From an uncultured Aquincola sp. (GTDB taxonomy: Bacteria > Pseudomonadota > Gammaproteobacteria > Burkholderiales > Burkholderiaceae): a stretch of DNA of 7,923 nt. Made by a program: the position numbers and the translations under genes. Shown here one piece after another: positions 1 through 7,185 of this stretch. The notes beneath the pieces are model-generated. The model searched no databases. It was not told the origin of the DNA and saw only the letters and a program-made list of their open reading frames with translations. Numbering within the stretch: the first letter of the stretch is position 1; each line of letters begins with the position of its first letter. The stretch lies in the NCBI GenBank assembly GCA_937883885.1, contig CAKZXL010000703.1, positions 1-7,923 on the forward strand. Direction: 5' to 3'.

Positions 1-81
1 GCGTCGGGGCCATCCCGGCATGCCCCGCCTTGTCCCAAAGCGTTTGAAGTGGTACACCCCTCATCAGAAGTGAGGATGGGG

Positions 82-2703
82 ATGCCAGAAATGCTTGTAC
101 CGAGGGGTGATGGTCTGGAAGGTCCCCTCGCCGCCGCGGTGGTCGACGAACAGGGTCTGGTGCAGGAGGCCAATGCGGCGTGGCGGCGCACGGTGGCTGC
201 CGGACAGCGCCTGGCCGAGGTGCTGGGTGCACCGGGGACGGACGTTGTTTCATTGGTATCAAATGGTCACGGCAGCGACCATGCCGTGCGGCAGGCCGAC
301 GGCAGCTGGCGCTGGATGTCGGTCCATGCCGCGCCGCAAGCCGCCGACGAAGCCGGGCGGCCCCGCCACCTGCTGTGGCTGGTGGACGTGCATGAGCGCC
401 ACCTGCGCGAAGAGGCCCTGCAGCAGCGCGTGCGCATGCAGACCGAGATGCTCAATGCCAGCGTCGACTGCATCAAGATCATCGCCACCGACGGCAGCTT
501 GCTGCACATGAACCAGGCCGGCTGCCAGGCCCTGGGCGTGCCCGAGGACGACGTGGCCGGCCGGCCCTGGCTGCCGTTGCTGCCAGTGGAAGTGAGCGGG
601 CGAGGCCAGATCGCCTTGCAGCGGGCACTGGGTGGCCAGGTGGGCCGTTTCGACGGCGCCAGCCAGCTGCCGGGGCAAGCCCCGGAGTACTGGGACAACG
701 TGCTCACGCCGATGCTGGCCGGCGAGGGTGCGGTCAAGGCGGTGCTGTGCGTGTCGCGCAATACCACCGCGCAAACCGAGGTCGAGGAGCGCCTGCGCCT
801 GGCGGTGCGGGCGGCCAGCGACGTGATCCGCGACTGGGCGCTGCCGCAGGGGCGCATCAGCTGGAACGAGGCCTTCGAGCGCTGCTACGGCTACCCCGCG
901 GCGCATCGGCTGGGCACGGTGGATGGCTGGCTTGCGCAGGTGCATCCCGAGGATCGGGCCCGGGTGTGGGCCTTCTTTGAGCAGCTGATCGGCGGTGACC
1001 AGGACGAGTACGCGCTGGAATACCGCTTTGCCAAGGCCGATGGCCACTACATCGAGGTGCGCGAACGGGGCTGCGTGAGCCGTGGGCCTTCCGGGCAGGT
1101 GGTGCGCATCGTCGGCTCGCTGCTCGACCAGACCGAACGCAAGGCGGTGGAGCGCAGCTTCGAGGCGGTGAACCAATCGCTGAACACCCGCATCGCCGAG
1201 CGAACCAATGAGCTGAACCGCCTGTGGGAGCTGTCGCCCGACCTGCTGGTGGTGCTGGACAGCCAGGCCCGCATCCGCCGCGCCAATCCTTCGGCCCATC
1301 GCATCCTGGGCTATTCAGTGGCCGACGTGCTGGGCCACCACATTGCCGAGTTCGTGGAGCCCGACCAAGTGCAACGGCTGCAGGACGCCTTTGCGCTGAT
1401 CGACCAGCAGGTCAAGAGCGCGGTGGTGCTGCGACACCCGCACCGGCAGGCCGGCAGCCGCTGGGTCTCGTGGGTCGGCGTGGTCAGCGGCGACGAGGTT
1501 TTCGTGGCCGGCCGTGACGTGACCGACGAGCGCGAGGCACGCGCGCGGCTGAGGCAGACCGAAGACGAGCTGCGCCAGGCGCAGAAGATGGAAGCCATCG
1601 GCCAGCTGACCGGCGGCATCGCGCACGACTTCAACAACCTGCTGGCCTCCATCGGCGGTGCGCTGCAGATCGTGCGCCGGCGCGCGCCGCTGGATCCGCC
1701 GCTGCTGCGCTACCTGGACATGGGCGATGCCTCGGTGCGGCGGGCGGCGGCGCTGACGCAGCGGCTGCTGGCCTTCTCGCGCCGGCAGACGCTGGACCCG
1801 CGACCGCTGAACATCAACCGGCTGGTGCAGGGCATGGCCGACCTGATCGGCCGCACCGTGGGGCCGGCGGTGCATGTGCGGGTGCAGCTGTCGCCTGCGC
1901 TGTGGGCCACGCGGGTGGACGGGTCGCAGCTCGAGAACGCGTTGCTCAACCTGTGCATCAACGCCCGCGATGCGATGCCCGACGGCGGCTCGCTGACGCT
2001 GGTCACCGCCAACCAGACGCTGCCCGCCGACGCCGCGCCCACGCCCCCGCTGCCGGCCGGCGACTACGTGGCGCTGGACGTGATCGACACCGGCACCGGC
2101 ATGCCGCCCGCGGTGGTGCAGCGGGTGTTCGAGCCCTTTTTCACCACCAAGCCGCTGGGCAAGGGCACCGGCCTGGGCCTGTCGATGGTGTATGGCTTCG
2201 TGCGCCAGTCGGGCGGGCAGGTGGTGGTGGATTCCGCGCCGGGGCGGGGCACCCGCATGTCGCTGCTGCTGCCGCGGCACCTGGGCGAGGCCGAAGCCGA
2301 CGAGCCTGCCGTGCCGCTGAAGGTGGTCGGTGGCGCGGGCGAGACCATCCTGCTGATCGACGACGACGACGCAGTGCGCCACCTGATCACCGAGCTGCTG
2401 CAGGAAGCCGGCTACCGCGTGCTGGCGGTGCGCGACGGCCCAGCGGCGCTGCAGCTGCTGCAGGGCCATGAGCCCATCGGCCTGCTGCTGACCGACGTGG
2501 GCCTGCCCGGCGGCATGAACGGCCGCCAGGTGGCCGACACCGGCCGCGAGCTGCGACCGCAGCTCAAGGTCTTGTTCATCACCGGCTATGCCGAGACCAC
2601 CGCGCTGGGCAATGCGCTGGCCGAAGACCGCATGGAAGTGCTGACCAAGCCCTTCGAGCTGCCGGTGCTGCTGGCCAAGGTGCGCGAGATGCTGGACGCC
2701 TGA
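82..2703 (+). CDS. Orphan hybrid sensor histidine kinase (multi-PAS, HPK4 transmitter, C-terminal receiver)
   Basis: This is a cytoplasmic phosphorelay sensor; no membrane segment or signal peptide is visible. Numbering is from ATG 82 (873 residues). PAS-like domains lie near residues 15-105, 124-230, 239-350 (PAS_3-like, with HPEDR) and 384-485. The dimerisation/phosphotransfer region (502-570) has the H-box IAHDFNNLL with phospho-acceptor H515, typical of the HPK4 group. The ATPase domain has the N-box CINARDAM (N627), the G1 box DTGTGMP (from D669), the F-box FEPFFTTK and the G2 box [11 protein letters not shown] receiver (755-870) has the acidic cluster DDDD at 760-763, phospho-acceptor D805 in LLLTDVGLP, and the conserved K856 in LTKPF. 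There is no DNA-binding output domain and no LOV cysteine motif, so the ligand is unknown. The start is uncertain: GTG 49 and ATG 76, 82 and 91 are all in frame. ATG 82 is preferred because GAGG (72-75) lies 6 bases upstream. No partner regulator is visible. Confidence 0.93.
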   Translation: MPEMLVPRGDGLEGPLAAAVVDEQGLVQEANAAWRRTVAAGQRLAEVLGAPGTDVVSLVSNGHGSDHAVRQADGSWRWMSVHAAPQAADEAGRPRHLLWLVDVHERHLREEALQQRVRMQTEMLNASVDCIKIIATDGSLLHMNQAGCQALGVPEDDVAGRPWLPLLPVEVSGRGQIALQRALGGQVGRFDGASQLPGQAPEYWDNVLTPMLAGEGAVKAVLCVSRNTTAQTEVEERLRLAVRAASDVIRDWALPQGRISWNEAFERCYGYPAAHRLGTVDGWLAQVHPEDRARVWAFFEQLIGGDQDEYALEYRFAKADGHYIEVRERGCVSRGPSGQVVRIVGSLLDQTERKAVERSFEAVNQSLNTRIAERTNELNRLWELSPDLLVVLDSQARIRRANPSAHRILGYSVADVLGHHIAEFVEPDQVQRLQDAFALIDQQVKSAVVLRHPHRQAGSRWVSWVGVVSGDEVFVAGRDVTDEREARARLRQTEDELRQAQKMEAIGQLTGGIAHDFNNLLASIGGALQIVRRRAPLDPPLLRYLDMGDASVRRAAALTQRLLAFSRRQTLDPRPLNINRLVQGMADLIGRTVGPAVHVRVQLSPALWATRVDGSQLENALLNLCINARDAMPDGGSLTLVTANQTLPADAAPTPPLPAGDYVALDVIDTGTGMPPAVVQRVFEPFFTTKPLGKGTGLGLSMVYGFVRQSGGQVVVDSAPGRGTRMSLLLPRHLGEAEADEPAVPLKVVGGAGETILLIDDDDAVRHLITELLQEAGYRVLAVRDGPAALQLLQGHEPIGLLLTDVGLPGGMNGRQVADTGRELRPQLKVLFITGYAETTALGNALAEDRMEVLTKPFELPVLLAKVREMLDA

Positions 2704-2712
2704 GCCCCGCGC

Positions 2713-2728
2713 TACGTCATTCGACGTA
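2713..2728. promoter_or_regulatory. Candidate operator: TACGTC-N4-GACGTA palindrome upstream of amiE
   Basis: Perfect 6-base inverted arms (TACGTC and GACGTA) flank ATTC, starting 10 bases after the kinase stop and centred about 74 bases upstream of the amiE ATG. It is AT-richer than its surroundings and has no T-tract after it, so a protein-binding site is more likely than a terminator. Its ACGT-type half-sites resemble those of some FixJ/LuxR-type response regulators; that assignment is inference. Confidence 0.45.
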
Positions 2729-2733
2729 TGTCC

Positions 2734-2749
2734 GGGCCGGGCCCTTGCG
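2734..2749 (+). promoter_or_regulatory. Weak sigma-54-like -24/-12 match before amiE
   Basis: GG at 2735-2736 and GC at 2747-2748 are separated by exactly 10 bases, and TTGC (2745-2748) matches the -12 element. The -24 side (GGGCCGG) matches TGGCACG only partly. The same bases can fold as a hairpin, GGGCCG (2734-2739) with CGGCCC (2750-2755), which could instead be a weak terminator for the kinase gene. A chance match in GC-rich DNA is quite possible. No convincing sigma-70 boxes were seen in this gap. Confidence 0.22.
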
Positions 2750-2794
2750 CGGCCCAATGCGGCCATCGCAGTCAATGGCAGCAGGAGCGCAGGC

Positions 2795-3829
2795 ATGAAC
2801 CACGGCGACATCAGCAGCAGCAACGACACCGTCGGCGTGGCGGTGGTCAATTACAAGATGCCCCGGCTGCACACCAGGGCCGAGGTGCTGGCCAATGCAC
2901 GCGCCATCGGCGAGATGGTGATGGGCATGAAGCGCGGCCTGCCGGGGCTGGACCTGGTGGTGTTCCCGGAGTACAGCACCCACGGCATCATGTACGACCC
3001 GCAGGAGATGTTCGACACCGCGGCCACCGTGCCTGGTGAAGAGACGGCCATCTTTGCCGACGCCTGCCGAAGGGCCAAGGTGTGGGGCGTGTTTTCGCTG
3101 ACCGGCGAGCGCCATGAGCAGCACCCGCGCAAGGCGCCGTACAACACGCTGATCCTGATGAACGACCAGGGCGAGATCGTCCAGAAGTACCGCAAGATCA
3201 TGCCCTGGGTGCCCATCGAAGGCTGGTACCCGGGCAACCAGACCTATGTGAGCGAAGGCCCCAAGGGCCTGAAGATCAGCCTCATCATCTGCGACGACGG
3301 CAACTACCCCGAGATCTGGCGCGACTGCGCGATGAAGGGCGCGGAGCTGATCGTGCGCTGCCAGGGCTACATGTACCCGGCCAAGGACCAGCAGGTGCTG
3401 ATGGCCAAGGCCATGGCCTGGGCCAACAACTGCTACGTGGCGGTGGCCAATGCGGCGGGCTTCGATGGCGTCTACAGCTACTTCGGCCACAGCGCGCTGA
3501 TCGGCTTCGACGGCCGCACGCTGGGCGAGTGCGGCGAGGAAGACAACGGCGTGCAGTACGCGGCGCTGAGCAAGCAACTGATCCGCGACTTCCGCAAGAA
3601 CGCCCAGTCGGAGAACCACCTGTTCAAGCTGCTGCACCGCGGCTACACCGGCCTGATCAACTCCGACGACGGCGACCGCGGCCTGGCCGACTGCCCCTAC
3701 GACTTCTACCGCCAGTGGGTGGCCGACCCCGCCGCCACCCGCGCCGCGGTGGAGGCCATCACCCGGCCGATGGTGGGCACTGAGGAGTGCCCGATCGAGG
3801 GCATTCCGAATCCGCGCAGCGTGCGCTGA
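2795..3829 (+). CDS. amiE: Aliphatic amidase (acylamide amidohydrolase)
   Basis: A cytoplasmic nitrilase-superfamily enzyme (EC 3.5.1.4) that hydrolyses short aliphatic amides such as acetamide and propionamide to the carboxylic acid and ammonia. The 344-residue protein closely follows the remembered Pseudomonas aeruginosa AmiE (346 residues) from its N-terminus ([19 protein letters not shown]) through most of its length. The catalytic residues sit at the same numbers: E59 (VVFPEY), K134 (KYRK), E142 (PIEGWYPG) and C166 ([12 protein letters not shown]). The C-terminal 25 or so residues diverge, as is usual. ATG 2795 is supported by AGGAG at 2783-2787 with a 7-base spacer. In P. aeruginosa, amiE is controlled by AmiC/AmiR antitermination; neither gene is present here, so control probably differs. 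A formamidase (AmiF) is the closest alternative, but the overall match favours AmiE. Confidence 0.97.
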   Translation: MNHGDISSSNDTVGVAVVNYKMPRLHTRAEVLANARAIGEMVMGMKRGLPGLDLVVFPEYSTHGIMYDPQEMFDTAATVPGEETAIFADACRRAKVWGVFSLTGERHEQHPRKAPYNTLILMNDQGEIVQKYRKIMPWVPIEGWYPGNQTYVSEGPKGLKISLIICDDGNYPEIWRDCAMKGAELIVRCQGYMYPAKDQQVLMAKAMAWANNCYVAVANAAGFDGVYSYFGHSALIGFDGRTLGECGEEDNGVQYAALSKQLIRDFRKNAQSENHLFKLLHRGYTGLINSDDGDRGLADCPYDFYRQWVADPAATRAAVEAITRPMVGTEECPIEGIPNPRSVR

Positions 3830-3835
3830 AGCCGC

Positions 3836-4042
3836 TTACCGCGTCAGGAAGGCGGCCACCAGCGCGTTGGCGTGCCCGTGGCCCATCTGGTGGTCCGCCT
3901 TCAGGCGCGCCACCAGCTCCATGTGCTTGAGCGGGCCCATGGCCTGCAGGGTGTCCATCCAATGGGCGATCGGCTGCCCGTACTTCTTCTCGATGGAAGG
4001 GAAGTAGGCGGCGGGGCCTTTCACCTTGGCTTCTTCGGTCAT
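3836..4042 (-). CDS. DUF4287-like small protein
   Basis: A 68-residue soluble protein with the layout I recall for DUF4287: an N-terminal AKVKGPAAYFPSIEKKYG block, a central HWMDTL segment and a C-terminal KADHQMGHGHANALVAAFL block. The family's molecular function is not known to me. It occurs as short stand-alone proteins like this one and also fused to other small domains. The start ATG (4040-4042, complement) has AGGAG at 4049-4053 with a 6-base spacer, and the length is normal for a stand-alone member. It converges on amiE with only 6 bases between the stop codons and no obvious terminator hairpin plus T-tract, so read-through antisense transcription between the two is possible. It has its own leader (4043-4208), shared head to head with the membrane-protein gene. 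No convincing promoter boxes were recognised there. Confidence 0.88.
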   Translation of the reverse strand: MTEEAKVKGPAAYFPSIEKKYGQPIAHWMDTLQAMGPLKHMELVARLKADHQMGHGHANALVAAFLTR

Positions 4043-4208
4043 CTCCAGCTCCTGGGGTGCGTCTGTTTCTACCGCACGACGAAGCAGGGCGGCCGGATTC
4101 GACTGCGCCGACCACGGACCACTACAGGCCGTCGTCCTCGTTTGTGAGGAGGCGCGGCGGCAGCCGCTTGTCTACGCTCGGCTCCGGGCGGTCGATGGGA
4201 GAGGGCGG

Positions 4209-5174
4209 ATGGCAACGGAAAAGAACGATCCGGGTGGCGACCAGCGGCGCACCGGGGTGTGGGTGGCCTCGGGGCTGCTGCTGCTGGTGTTCGGCTTCAC
4301 GCTGGCGCTCACGTTGCCGGCCTACGCCACGGTGCGCAGCAACCCGTTCTGGTTCATCGGCATGCTGGTGATCTTCGGCTCGGCGCTGGCGCTGATCGCG
4401 GTGGTGTTCAAGTGGCTGGGCCTGGCAGTCAAGGACGAAGCATTCGGCCTGCCTGCAGGTTCACTGCGTTCTTTGCTGGCGGTGGGCGTGATGGTGCTGT
4501 TCGCGGTGTTCGGCCTGCAGGCCCTCAGCGGCGAGGGACCGCAGCCCAAGACGGCCACGCAGTCGCTCACCACGGTGGTGGTGCCCGGTGGCGCGGCCGA
4601 GGCCCAGGCCGAGATCCAGCGCTATGCCAAGGCCAACCTGTTGGCCGTGGCCACCCCTGCCAGTGGTGTGGTTGGCACCGAGCTGCGGCTGTACCCGGTG
4701 GCGATGGAAACACCCGCCGCCTCGGTCGACATGCAAAAGCAGATCATCACGGCGCTGATCACGCTGCTGACTTCGGTGGTGAGCTTCTACTTCGGCAGCC
4801 GCACGGTGGAGGCGGCGGCCAAGGGCATCACCGGCGGTGGCGGTGCCCCGGCCATGAGCCGGGTGACCGAGGAGGAGCTCAAGCGCATCGACCAGTCGCT
4901 GGCGGATGCCGCAACACGCCTGGCGACGCTGCAGGCGGCGTCGCCGGCCCCCGGCGCTGCCGAAGCGCTGGCGGCCGCACTGACCCGGCTGCAGGCCCGG
5001 CTGAAGGCGCTGAAGGCCGAACGCGGCAGGCTGGACGCGCTGGCCAAGGACGCGGCCGCCGGCAGCGCGACCTTCGAGGAGCTGGACCGGGCCGTGAAGG
5101 CCCTGCGCAAGAGCGTCGACGAGGGTCTGCAGGAGCTGGTGGTCGCCGAAGCGCTGGTGAGCAAGCCAAGTTGA
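4209..5174 (+). CDS. Unrecognised four-helix membrane protein with C-terminal coiled coil
   Basis: I do not recognise this 321-residue protein. Predicted membrane helices lie near residues 17-36, 46-69, 86-104 and 177-196. Between helices 3 and 4 is an approximately 70-residue loop (105-176). Residues 219-315 are rich in Ala, Leu, Glu, Lys and Arg with heptad-like spacing and probably form a coiled coil. Two short blocks look conserved-like: GLPAGSLRSLLAVGV at the start of helix 3 and SFYFGSRTVEAAAKG at the end of helix 4. I recall similar blocks in various uncharacterised bacterial membrane proteins, which is a weak memory and not an assignment. The frame is open from ATG 4026, but ATG 4209 is chosen because GGAG (4198-4201) lies 7 bases upstream and the earlier part overlaps the leader and start of the neighbouring minus-strand gene. 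It faces the ankyrin gene, with 24 bases between the stop codons. Confidence 0.85.
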   Translation: MATEKNDPGGDQRRTGVWVASGLLLLVFGFTLALTLPAYATVRSNPFWFIGMLVIFGSALALIAVVFKWLGLAVKDEAFGLPAGSLRSLLAVGVMVLFAVFGLQALSGEGPQPKTATQSLTTVVVPGGAAEAQAEIQRYAKANLLAVATPASGVVGTELRLYPVAMETPAASVDMQKQIITALITLLTSVVSFYFGSRTVEAAAKGITGGGGAPAMSRVTEEELKRIDQSLADAATRLATLQAASPAPGAAEALAAALTRLQARLKALKAERGRLDALAKDAAAGSATFEELDRAVKALRKSVDEGLQELVVAEALVSKPS

Positions 5175-5199
5175 CGCCCCTGGGGCGGCAGCCGCGGCT
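5175..5199. terminator. Possible bidirectional hairpin between convergent genes
   Basis: The gap between the membrane-protein stop and the ankyrin-gene stop contains CGCCCC-T-GGGGCG (5175-5187), realistically a 4-bp stem with a 5-base loop, followed by the palindrome AGCCGCGGCT (5190-5199). There is no T-tract on either strand, so intrinsic termination is uncertain, but the position fits a shared transcription end. Confidence 0.3.
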
Positions 5200-5702
5200 C
5201 AGCCCAGCAGCGCCGCCGTCTCCCCCGCCCCCATCTTCACCGCCAGCTCGGCCGCCGTGCTGCCCATCGCGTCGCGCCGGGCCGGGTCGGCCCCTGCCAG
5301 CAGCAGCTGCTGCACGATGACGGCGCGGTTGAACATGGCGGCGTACATCAGCGCGGTGCGGCCGTCGGCGCCGGTGGCGTCCACCGGGGCGCCGTGCTGC
5401 AGCAGCAGGGCCACGATGGCTTCGTCGCCCTTGAAGGCGGCGGCGCCCAGCGGCGACTGTCCCTTGTCGTTGCGCCGCTCGGTGTCGGCGCCATGGGCCA
5501 GCAGCAGGGCCACCAGCGGCGCATGGCGGTGATAAGCCGCCAGCATCAGCAGGCTGTCGCCGGCGTCGTTGGTCAGGTCGGCGGGCAGGCCGGCGCGCAA
5601 AAGCGGCGCCAGATGGTCCACGTCGCCCTGTCGGGCGGCATGGAACACCTGCCGCAGCTCGTTCAGGATGGCTTCGTCGAGCGGGGGTTTGACGGCGTTC
5701 AT
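5199..5702 (-). CDS. Ankyrin-repeat protein
   Basis: A 167-residue soluble protein made almost entirely of ankyrin repeats at a regular 33-residue period: about residues 14-46, 47-79, 80-112 and 113-145, then a partial repeat 146-167. Typical elements include SLLMLAAYHRHAPLVALLLAHGAD and GRTALMYAAMFN (quoted in part). There is no signal peptide or membrane segment, so a cytoplasmic protein-binding role is likely; the partner is unknown. The ATG (5700-5702, complement) has only a weak ribosome-binding site (GCAGG/CCGGG region). It is probably co-transcribed with the 77-residue gene 51 bases upstream and possibly with the rhomboid gene before that. Confidence 0.9.
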   Translation of the reverse strand: MNAVKPPLDEAILNELRQVFHAARQGDVDHLAPLLRAGLPADLTNDAGDSLLMLAAYHRHAPLVALLLAHGADTERRNDKGQSPLGAAAFKGDEAIVALLLQHGAPVDATGADGRTALMYAAMFNRAVIVQQLLLAGADPARRDAMGSTAAELAVKMGAGETAALLG

Positions 5703-5753
5703 GCCCGGCCTGCGGCAGCCGCCGTGCCTGCGCCCGGCGCCGGCGGCTTGGCG

Positions 5754-5987
5754 TCAGCGCATCAGCGTCACGCCGGTCTGGTCGATGCGCAGCGCGCCGT
5801 CGCGGGTCGGCATCACCAGGCGTCCGTCGTCCAGCCGGTATTCGGTCTGGCCGGTGGGCTCCCAACTGGCCACCGCTTCATTCAGCGAGGGGTCGCGCAC
5901 CAGGTGCTCGTAGCCCATCACCTTGTAGTGGGCGCCGTCGGAGCCCTGGGCCTGGAAGCTTTCCAGCAGGTGCAGTTGCTTGTCCAT
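5754..5987 (-). CDS. Small protein of unknown function (77 residues)
   Basis: I do not recognise a named family, though the style (LLESFQAQGSDGAHYKVMGYEHL, then WEPTGQTEYRLDDGR, quoted in part) resembles small conserved proteins I have seen in Burkholderiales. It is soluble, with alternating hydrophobic residues suggesting a compact beta-rich fold, and has no cysteine and no signal peptide. The start is well supported: GGAGG lies 7 bases upstream of the ATG on the minus strand. A candidate promoter lies at 6021-6049. The ankyrin gene follows 51 bases downstream on the same strand, so the two may share a transcript. Frame, codon bias and ribosome-binding site make a real gene likely even though the function is unknown. 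Confidence 0.82.
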   Translation of the reverse strand: MDKQLHLLESFQAQGSDGAHYKVMGYEHLVRDPSLNEAVASWEPTGQTEYRLDDGRLVMPTRDGALRIDQTGVTLMR

Positions 5988-6020
5988 GGGGTGTCCTCCG
6001 CAGGAGTGAAGAGGCCACCC

Positions 6021-6049
6021 TTTCTACGCCGCTCGGCCCCGCGTTGCAA
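6021..6049 (-). promoter_or_regulatory. Candidate sigma-70 promoter for the 77-residue/ankyrin pair
   Basis: On the minus strand, TTGCAA (6044-6049) and TAGAAA (6021-6026) are separated by 17 bases and match the -35 and -10 consensus at 4 of 6 positions each. It lies in the 70-base gap after the rhomboid stop and upstream of a strong GGAGG ribosome-binding site. It is a moderate match only and has not been tested. Confidence 0.35.
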
Positions 6050-6057
6050 CCGTGCCG

Positions 6058-6684
6058 TCAAGACCACCACGCCGCCAGGGCGCGGCCGATGCTGCCGGGC
6101 TGCGCCAGCGCCATGAACAGCACGCCGGCCACCGCACCGGCCACGTGTGCGTCGTGGTTGATGCGCCCGCCCTGGCTGCGCCCCGCCCACAGACTGAAGC
6201 CCAGGTAGCCCAGCGCGAACAGCGGGGCCGGGATGGGCACCGGAATCGGCAGGATGAACAGCGACGACTGCGGAAACACGATGATGGACGCGAACAGCAC
6301 CGCCAGGATGGCGCCCGAGGCGCCCAGGCTGGCGTACCCCGGCTGCCGGCGGTGGATGAACCAGGTGGCCAGGCTGCTGGCCAGCAGGCCGAAGGCATAT
6401 AGCGCCACGAAGCGGGTCGTGCCCAGGTGCCGCTCCAGCCCGAAGCCGAAGGCCCAGAAGGTGAAGCCGTTGAACACCAGGTGCGGCAGGTCGGCGTGGA
6501 TGAAGCCGCTGGTCACCAGCGTGTGCCATTCGCCGCGGCGGGCCAGGCCGTGCGGCCGCAGCAGGTTGCGTTCGATCAGCTGCGGTGCCTTGTACAGGCC
6601 CAGCAGGCTCACCACCACGATGGTGGCCAGCAGCAAGGTGGCGGCCGGGGCGCTGGCCACGGCAGCAAGGGTGTCAGGATTCAT
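6058..6684 (-). CDS. Rhomboid-family intramembrane serine protease
   Basis: A 208-residue polytopic inner-membrane protein of the rhomboid (S54) family, which cleaves membrane-spanning substrates within the bilayer. The catalytic dyad is visible: S123 in the GASG motif (121-124) and H180 in [12 protein letters not shown]. The oxyanion-side H68 and N72 (HLVFN) are four residues apart, as in GlpG H150/N154. Hydrophobic segments fit about six helices: near 13-31, 66-84, 91-111, 120-137, 143-165 and 179-196. There is no extra cytoplasmic domain, so it is a minimal bacterial rhomboid. ATG 6684 is the natural start. The same frame continues upstream to 7179, but that extension is Arg/Pro-rich and not hydrophobic, and would overlap other features. 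No good ribosome-binding site precedes ATG 6684. The substrate is unknown. Confidence 0.93.
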   Translation of the reverse strand: MNPDTLAAVASAPAATLLLATIVVVSLLGLYKAPQLIERNLLRPHGLARRGEWHTLVTSGFIHADLPHLVFNGFTFWAFGFGLERHLGTTRFVALYAFGLLASSLATWFIHRRQPGYASLGASGAILAVLFASIIVFPQSSLFILPIPVPIPAPLFALGYLGFSLWAGRSQGGRINHDAHVAGAVAGVLFMALAQPGSIGRALAAWWS

Positions 6685-6806
6685 GCGGGCACTGTAGCCC
6701 CCGGGGGCGGCCAGCCCTCGGCGCGCAGCCGGGCAGCATACGGCGCGGCCGGCGAGCGTGTATCGGCGACCGCAAGCGTTACGCCTCGGCCGAAGCGCGA
6801 ACCAAC
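6685..6806. other. Intergenic stretch between the divergent rhomboid gene and small plus-strand frame
   Basis: No clear promoter, RNA or repeat was recognised here. From about 6762 the codon pattern already looks like that of the downstream small plus-strand frame (C/G-ending codons), although no ATG, GTG or TTG occurs in that frame until GTG 6807. Confidence 0.3.
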
Positions 6807-7073
6807 GTGATCGGCAGCAGGCGAAGCGCCACCGATGCCACCTCACTGGCCATCCTGCAGGGTCAGCTGGCGCAGGTGCTGGACCGTTACGAGGCGGTGG
6901 ATCCCGGCACCGACCCCTCGGGCCGCCGCCGCAGCGGCATCCTCTCGCGCGGCACGAACATCTGCCTGGGCCTGACGCCGGCCGTGGACCCGCCGGACAA
7001 GCCGACGGACAAGCCGCCAGCGCCGGCGCCCCAGCCGGTGGCACCGCCGCCCGCGACCGGCGGGTCGTCCTGA
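6807..7073 (+). CDS. Doubtful small Pro-rich protein, possibly a 5'-truncated remnant
   Basis: An 88-residue frame from GTG 6807 to TGA 7071-7073. It contains an amphipathic-looking stretch ([20 protein letters not shown]), a Gly/Arg-rich middle ending in [10 protein letters not shown], and a C-terminal tail of Pro/Ala/Lys ([16 protein letters not shown]). I do not recognise a family. Third positions are strongly G/C, as in the real genes here, supporting coding. Against it: there is no ribosome-binding site before GTG 6807, and the coding-like pattern extends some 45 bases upstream of that start without another usual start codon. The next in-frame ATG (6585) lies inside the rhomboid gene on the opposite strand. 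It may be a remnant whose 5' end was lost or frameshifted, or a real gene with an unusual start. Confidence 0.42.
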   Translation: MIGSRRSATDATSLAILQGQLAQVLDRYEAVDPGTDPSGRRRSGILSRGTNICLGLTPAVDPPDKPTDKPPAPAPQPVAPPPATGGSS

Positions 7074-7094
7074 CCGGCGGCGGGCCCTTGCGGC

Positions 7095-7110
7095 GCTTGT
7101 CTAGACAAGC
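7095..7110. promoter_or_regulatory. Distal HutC-type operator (perfect 16-base palindrome)
   Basis: GCTTGTCTAGACAAGC is a perfect 16-base palindrome 22 bases after the small frame's stop and about 88 bases (centre to centre) upstream of the second, nearly identical palindrome at 7183-7198. The shared core TTGTCTA-(G/T)-ACAA fits GntR/HutC-family operators, and hutU follows. HutC as the binding protein is inferred; its gene is not in the window. No T-tract follows, so a terminator is less likely. Confidence 0.65.
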
Positions 7111-7155
7111 CGCCGCCTGCAGCAGGGCGGCGCGCCGGTGTGCGCACGAAACCCG

Positions 7156-7185
7156 TTGCCATCCGGGCCCGGATTTCACTATAGT
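7156..7185 (+). promoter_or_regulatory. Sigma-70 promoter of hutU
   Basis: TTGCCA (7156-7161) and TATAGT (7180-7185) match the -35 and -10 consensus at 5 of 6 positions each, with an 18-base spacer. The expected transcription start is about 7191-7193, inside the proximal operator and roughly 30 bases before the start codon. This is the best promoter match in the window. Confidence 0.65.

Noticed and set aside
5..27. Inverted repeat CGGGGC / GCCCCG before the kinase gene
   Set aside because: Six-base GC arms with an 11-base loop are expected by chance in this composition and no T-tract follows; the upstream gene is outside the window.
259..1299. Minus-strand open frame (346 codons) in the kinase N-terminal half
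   Set aside because: No domain and low-complexity His/Ala/Leu composition; the plus strand encodes consecutive PAS domains.
2751..2764. Hairpin GGCC-CAATGC-GGCC with a six-base loop, considered as an ANTAR antitermination site for amiE
   Set aside because: ANTAR targets are paired hairpins whose hexaloops carry A at position 1 and G at position 4; this loop is CAATGC and no second such hairpin was found.
1315..2850. Long minus-strand open frame (511 codons) opposite the kinase gene
   Set aside because: Composition is His/Gln/Arg-rich with no recognisable domain, and it lies antisense to a gene with intact kinase and receiver motifs; an artefact of high GC3.
2717..3637. Minus-strand open frame (306 codons) opposite amiE
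   Set aside because: Its residues (many His, Val, Ala, Asp) mirror the amidase codons; amiE has complete catalytic residues on the plus strand.
4142..4178. TTGTGA and TACGCT as promoter boxes for the membrane-protein gene
   Set aside because: The spacer is 25 bases, too long for sigma-70, and the -10 match is poor.
4259..5320. Alternative plus-strand frame over the membrane-protein gene
   Set aside because: Gly/Arg/Pro-rich translation without structure; the other plus frame gives coherent helices, a coiled coil and a good ribosome-binding site.
4879..5865. Minus-strand open frame overlapping the ankyrin gene
   Set aside because: Arg/Pro/Ala-rich and crosses three genes; the ankyrin frame shows regular 33-residue repeats.
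6685..7179. N-terminal extension of the rhomboid frame up to 7179
   Set aside because: The extension is Arg/Pro/Cys-rich, overlaps the small plus-strand frame and the region upstream of hutU, and ATG 6684 gives a normal-length rhomboid.
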